Part shown: positions 43,636-46,634 of the stretch, piece after piece
Layout of the letters: every line of letters starts with the position of its first letter
Numbering within the stretch: position 1 is the stretch's first letter
Source of the DNA: Ignavibacteriota bacterium
GTDB lineage: Bacteria > Bacteroidota > Ignavibacteria > UBA10030
Assembly (NCBI GenBank): GCA_003170475.1
Contig: PMZI01000046.1
Location: 51,756 to 98,389, forward strand
Direction of reading: 5' to 3'
DNA length: 46,634 bases
Translations under genes and position numbers: made by a program
The notes under the pieces: generated by a model
What the model was told of the DNA's origin: nothing
The model's database searches: none
What the model saw: the letters and a program-made list of their open reading frames with translations, nothing else

Positions 43636-44174
43636 CTATTTCATTAAAACCAGCTTCCCTGATTGTGTGAATGCCTTTTCCCCGCCGATCGGAGTTGCCG
43701 TGAACCGATAGAGATACATTCCGCTTGAGACTTGGCTACCGTTTTCGTCTCTTCCATTCCAGACAACATTGTGATAGCCTGCCGACCTGCTTTCATCTAC
43801 CAGACTCCTCACTTTCCTTCCGGCGACATCGTATATATCGAGTTTGACGGATGAATTCTCCGGAACCGAGTATGAGATTGTTGTGCTTGGATTGAACGGA
43901 TTCGGATAACTCCCTATGGAGAACACTGTCGGCTCCGCTGCAACTCTTTTCTCGGCAGTCAAGTTTGTGCCGTCGCACACATCAACCTCCTGGCCGAACT
44001 GATTGACGGTCGCTTCATATCCCTCGTTTGAAGTCTGATTGTCAATGCCGCACACATAGTACATGTATTCGGGACCATCCTTCGGAGCTTTTACGATGAT
44101 GTCATTATCAGTCCAGGATTGCACGAGGCAACAAAAGAAAAGATCAGTGCGCTGAGCAGAGTACATCGACGCAC
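43636..44174 (-). pseudogene. Frameshifted T9SS substrate: lipoprotein signal split from type A sorting domain
   Basis: The 3' part encodes a type IX sorting domain: YPNPFNPSTTISYSVPE, GRKVRSLVDE, GMYLYRF and the final KLVLMK. A fibronectin-III-like fragment (YMYYVCGIDNQTSNEGYEA) precedes it. In that frame the only start (ATG 44166) gives no signal peptide and has no ribosome binding site. In another frame, GTG at 44174 (AGAGAGG upstream) reads RRCTLLSALIFSFVASCN, a lipoprotein signal, and then stops at 44091. Joining the two requires one frameshift near 44120. It is therefore a broken gene or a sequencing error. Even repaired, the mature protein would be only about 150 residues, so an internal deletion is also likely. 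Confidence 0.75.
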
Positions 44175-44210
44175 TGATCCGAACCTCTCTCTTTTGTCTG
44201 CGATTTGGCT

Positions 44211-44237
44211 TGAGGCGGTGCTAGACCCACCGCCTCA
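44211..44237 (-). terminator. Strong hairpin after the first propeller lipoprotein gene
   Basis: Perfect 10-bp stem (tgaggcggtg 44211-44220, caccgcctca 44228-44237) with a 7-nt loop, 38 bp past the stop codon. It lacks a T-tract on either strand, so it may stabilise the transcript end rather than act as a classical terminator. Confidence 0.4.
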
Positions 44238-44275
44238 GCTTATTGAACGGAACACTTGATTATCCTGCCTTTTCA

Positions 44276-45337
44276 TCACCTCCCATGGTAGACAACCGTG
44301 TTCTTGTAATCGTTACCAACGATAAATACCTCGGTCCCATCTGTCCAGACATCAGACAATTCAATGCCCTGAATGTGCAGATCCTTAAACTCAAACAGAT
44401 CTTTGCCATTCCAATGATAGATCGACGATCCTATCGCAAAGAAGTTATCTTCTGCAACACCACAGATGCGGTAGATCGCTGGTGCGTAAAACAGCCTGTT
44501 CCAAGTACCATCCTGTAGCACATCCACACCCGTGGTTCCGCGATACATCTTCCCCCATGGAGCAGACCACAAACAACTGATCGTCTGACCGTACGTGGAG
44601 TCCACGCGACTCCAAGTACTGTTATGGCGTCTGAAAATATGACATCGATACCCATTCGAACCTGGAATAGCCGCAAGCAACGCAGCGTACGTCTCATTTG
44701 GCGTCGAACTTGCTCCGCTGAAGAACTGCGATGCCGGGTCGATGGATCTCGCAAGTGTCATCATTGCCGAATCTGGGGTAATTGACATTCCGTCATAGTG
44801 GAGCAGTGTTCCATCGAGTCCCCCCATCCAAACATCGGAGGAAGAACTTCCCCATATCGACTCCAGCATGCTCACGTTCCCCGCGGACATTTCGTACCAC
44901 CTCGATCCATTGTAGCGAACTACCACCGCTGATCGCGAGGGATCGGGATAAACGTCTTTTTGGCCAACGACCCAGACATCATTCGCCCCAAATCCAAACA
45001 CACCGGTCAGGCTGAGTATCCTGAATGGCGTGCTCACCGGTTGCCATGACGATCCGTCGTAGTGGTACACGAACCCGTAGGCCGACCAGTTATGTCCAGC
45101 CGCATACACATTTTTCGGGCTGCTTCCCCATACACTCAACATCAGAGTCTGAAAGCTCCCCGGATAGGAAAGTGTGTCGATCGTCCATGTGTATTCGCGC
45201 GGTTTTTTGGATTCTGGTTCGGTTGGCCCGGGTGTGCAGCCAAACTGAATCAAGATGCAAACTGCAATCACTCCCCAAATGGCAAGTGTTGATTTGCCGG
45301 TGCAGTATCGTACGATTCTGTCACTTCCCTCTTTCAC
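44276..45337 (-). CDS. Propeller-like lipoprotein, first tandem copy
   Basis: A lipoprotein of about 353 residues. A lipobox IQFGC (Cys 34) ends a signal sequence, then come repeats of the type WGSSxxDVWxxG (VWGSSPKNVYAAG, IWGSSSSDVWMGG). These alternate with YHYDGSSW-type strands, suggesting a beta-propeller related to Ycf48 or WD/kelch-like sensors. Function unknown. An in-frame ATG exists at 45352, but the GTG at 45337 has GGAGGA six bases upstream and matches the paralogue's GTG exactly. It is paralogous to the gene upstream; similarity is highest at the N-terminus and upstream DNA. Confidence 0.82.
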   Translation of the reverse strand: MKEGSDRIVRYCTGKSTLAIWGVIAVCILIQFGCTPGPTEPESKKPREYTWTIDTLSYPGSFQTLMLSVWGSSPKNVYAAGHNWSAYGFVYHYDGSSWQPVSTPFRILSLTGVFGFGANDVWVVGQKDVYPDPSRSAVVVRYNGSRWYEMSAGNVSMLESIWGSSSSDVWMGGLDGTLLHYDGMSITPDSAMMTLARSIDPASQFFSGASSTPNETYAALLAAIPGSNGYRCHIFRRHNSTWSRVDSTYGQTISCLWSAPWGKMYRGTTGVDVLQDGTWNRLFYAPAIYRICGVAEDNFFAIGSSIYHWNGKDLFEFKDLHIQGIELSDVWTDGTEVFIVGNDYKNTVVYHGR

Positions 45338-45401
45338 TTTGATTCCTCCCATATCGTGATGATACCCAACGTACTCCTGGCCTTACGACCGAGGTAAGCA
45401 G
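45223..45401. repeat. Direct repeat unit (copy 1), 5' ends of the tandem lipoprotein genes
   Basis: This segment matches 46443-46634 (offset about 1233 bp near the window end). It covers the start of each gene, the ribosome binding site and about 65 bp upstream, including ccttacgaccgaggt. The match runs into the window edge. Confidence 0.8.
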
Positions 45402-45426
45402 CCTCAACCTTTTGCTTGCGACAAGA

Positions 45427-45460
45427 GGGATGGTGGTCGCACACCATCCCTTATTTTTTT
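45427..45460 (+). terminator. Plus-strand terminator-like hairpin with no plus-strand gene
   Basis: Perfect 9-bp stem (gggatggtg 45427-45435, caccatccc 45442-45450) followed on the plus strand by ttattttttt. Both neighbouring genes are on the minus strand, where the T-run is missing and an A-run precedes the stem. It may end an antisense or small RNA, or be a poor minus-strand terminator. Confidence 0.6.
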
Positions 45461-45487
45461 GCTTTGAGGATCCCCCGTTTGATGAGT

Positions 45488-46570
45488 CTATCGTCCGTGC
45501 AGCACGAGAGTTCTGTCTGTTTGCAGATCGTTGCTGCCAACAATGAACGCATCGGTGGCGGTGGCCCATGCGCCTCTTAGCGAGTGTCCCGATCCGACAA
45601 CGTTCGTCAGTTGCTCCCAACTCTGACCGTCAAAGTAGTAGATAAGCGAGCCCTGTCCGACGGCGAAAGCAGTGGACTGAGAAGAAGCATACAGCCACTG
45701 AATCGCGTAGTCTGTATTAAGCACCTTTTGCCATCCATCGCTGTGCATCGCGTAAATACCGTACCCTACTGAGTAGAGAGTCCCTCCGATGTAGCCCAGC
45801 TTAGCTTCGCCAAACCTGGTACCAAATTGCGATGACGCTACACTCATCGAGTCAATGATCCGCCACTTCGCTCCATCATAATGATAGAGTACTGTGTAGT
45901 TGAGATAATAGTTGACGTCATCGTTGACATGGGTTCCCAAAAGGTAGATATCGTTTGATGCCATGCCGGAAATGGACTTGACATCAAGTCGCGGATCAAC
46001 TGTGACCCTCGACCAAGTCGCACCATCGGAATGAAACAAGGTGCCTGCGTGCCCTCCTGTCCACACGTCGCTGGGTGAACTGCCCCACACTGAGAGAAGG
46101 GCCCTTCCGTTTGTCACGTGTTGTTCAACCCACTGACTGCGGCCAAAGTGCATAATGACGCTGGAGTCCGTGCCAGTATCGAATCGTGCTCCCACGGTAT
46201 ATATATCATTAGGCCCGAAACCGGTCATGGCGAAGATGTTCCCAAAATCGTATACCGTGGCGAATGTCACCGGTGTCCAAGAATTGCCGTCATAGTGAAA
46301 CAGTGAGGCGATGGACCAGGTTGATCTATTTCCTCCAATGTAGATGTCTGCCGGCGAACTGCCCCAAATGCAGTTCATCGAGATCACCTCCCCGGGTATT
46401 GCTACAGTATCAATTTGCCACCGATAGTTACGCGGTTCCGTGATTCCAGGTTCGGTTGGGCCGCGCGTGCAGCCAAATTGAAACGACATGCAAACTGCAA
46501 TCACTCCCCAAATGGCAAGTGTTGCTTTGCTGGTGCAGTATCGTACGATTCTGTCACTTCCCTCTTTCAC
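45488..46570 (-). CDS. Propeller-like lipoprotein, second tandem copy
   Basis: A 360-residue paralogue of the downstream gene. The lipobox is FQFGC (Cys 34), and the N-terminal 34 residues differ from the other copy at only six positions. Repeat motifs include IWGSSPADIYIGG, VWGSSPSDVWTGG and FHYDGNSWTPV. The body has diverged strongly. The start is GTG at 46570 with GGAGG upstream. About 195 bp of DNA around the start and upstream is close to 90 percent identical to the first copy, up to the window edge, so more copies may follow outside. Predicted outer-membrane or surface lipoprotein of unknown role. Confidence 0.82.
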   Translation of the reverse strand: MKEGSDRIVRYCTSKATLAIWGVIAVCMSFQFGCTRGPTEPGITEPRNYRWQIDTVAIPGEVISMNCIWGSSPADIYIGGNRSTWSIASLFHYDGNSWTPVTFATVYDFGNIFAMTGFGPNDIYTVGARFDTGTDSSVIMHFGRSQWVEQHVTNGRALLSVWGSSPSDVWTGGHAGTLFHSDGATWSRVTVDPRLDVKSISGMASNDIYLLGTHVNDDVNYYLNYTVLYHYDGAKWRIIDSMSVASSQFGTRFGEAKLGYIGGTLYSVGYGIYAMHSDGWQKVLNTDYAIQWLYASSQSTAFAVGQGSLIYYFDGQSWEQLTNVVGSGHSLRGAWATATDAFIVGSNDLQTDRTLVLHGR

Positions 46571-46634
46571 TTTGACTCCTCCCGTATCATGATGATACCC
46601 GACGTGGTCCAGGCCTTACGACCGAGGTGAGCAG
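46443..46634. repeat. Direct repeat unit (copy 2), truncated by the window edge
   Basis: Partner of 45223-45401: the 5' end of the second lipoprotein gene with its upstream region. The differences are scattered single bases, so the copies arose by duplication and not by a mobile element with defined ends. Confidence 0.8.

Overview
This window reads as chromosomal DNA from a Gram-negative member of the Bacteroidota/FCB superphylum, probably outside the classical Bacteroidia (Ignavibacteria-like, inferred). The main evidence is a SprA-type type IX secretion (T9SS) translocon gene, a PorX-type regulator (receiver plus PglZ) and a C-terminal T9SS type A sorting domain. Lipid export permeases of the LptF/LptG family confirm an outer membrane. 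Against a classical Bacteroidetes assignment, many starts have clear Shine-Dalgarno sequences. Eight intergenic promoters also look like ordinary sigma-70 sites (TTGaca, 16-17 bp, TATnnT). GC looks moderate, near 50 percent. Several genes start with GTG or TTG.

Layout. (1) 80-10331, minus strand: an exopolysaccharide/O-antigen operon. In transcription order: promoter and 180-nt leader, RmlC-like cupin epimerase, rmlB, wecB, an SLBB outer-membrane export protein, a decayed copy of the tail of a second SLBB gene, an FkbM methyltransferase, a Wzz-like chain-length protein, a Wzy-like polymerase and a Wzx-like flippase. (2) 10348-13689, minus: a small secreted protein with its own promoter and terminator, then a LytR_C-domain protein, rsfS and argS. 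(3) 13707-18112, minus: porX, tsaE, tsaB, accD and a single-domain GlmU-like uridylyltransferase. (4) 18195-29757, minus: pdxH, a four-PAS hybrid histidine kinase, sprA and a small secreted protein. (5) 29828-32354, plus: two LptF/LptG family permeases, the first probably on a leaderless mRNA. (6) 32361-33563, minus: an M24 metallopeptidase. (7) 33631-37679, minus: a self-contained four-gene operon with its own promoter and terminator. It encodes two different D-Ala-D-Ala-ligase-like ATP-grasp enzymes, a GNAT acyltransferase and a lysine 2,3-aminomutase. (8) 37892-42947, minus: recG, an ABC-type membrane domain without an ATPase, and a secreted amidohydrolase. (9) 42974-43560, plus: a small coiled-coil membrane protein. 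(10) 43636-46634, minus: a frameshifted T9SS substrate and two tandem paralogous lipoproteins with propeller-like repeats.

How the genes work together. Regions 1 and 5 build and export surface polysaccharide and lipopolysaccharide. Regions 3, 4 and 10 hold regulation, translocation and cargo of the T9SS. The strongest candidate for an undescribed system is region 7. The aminomutase keeps both residues known to bind lysine, so beta-lysine is the predicted intermediate. The two ligases and the acyltransferase would then build it into an acylated beta-lysine pseudopeptide or related small molecule. The product and function are inference.
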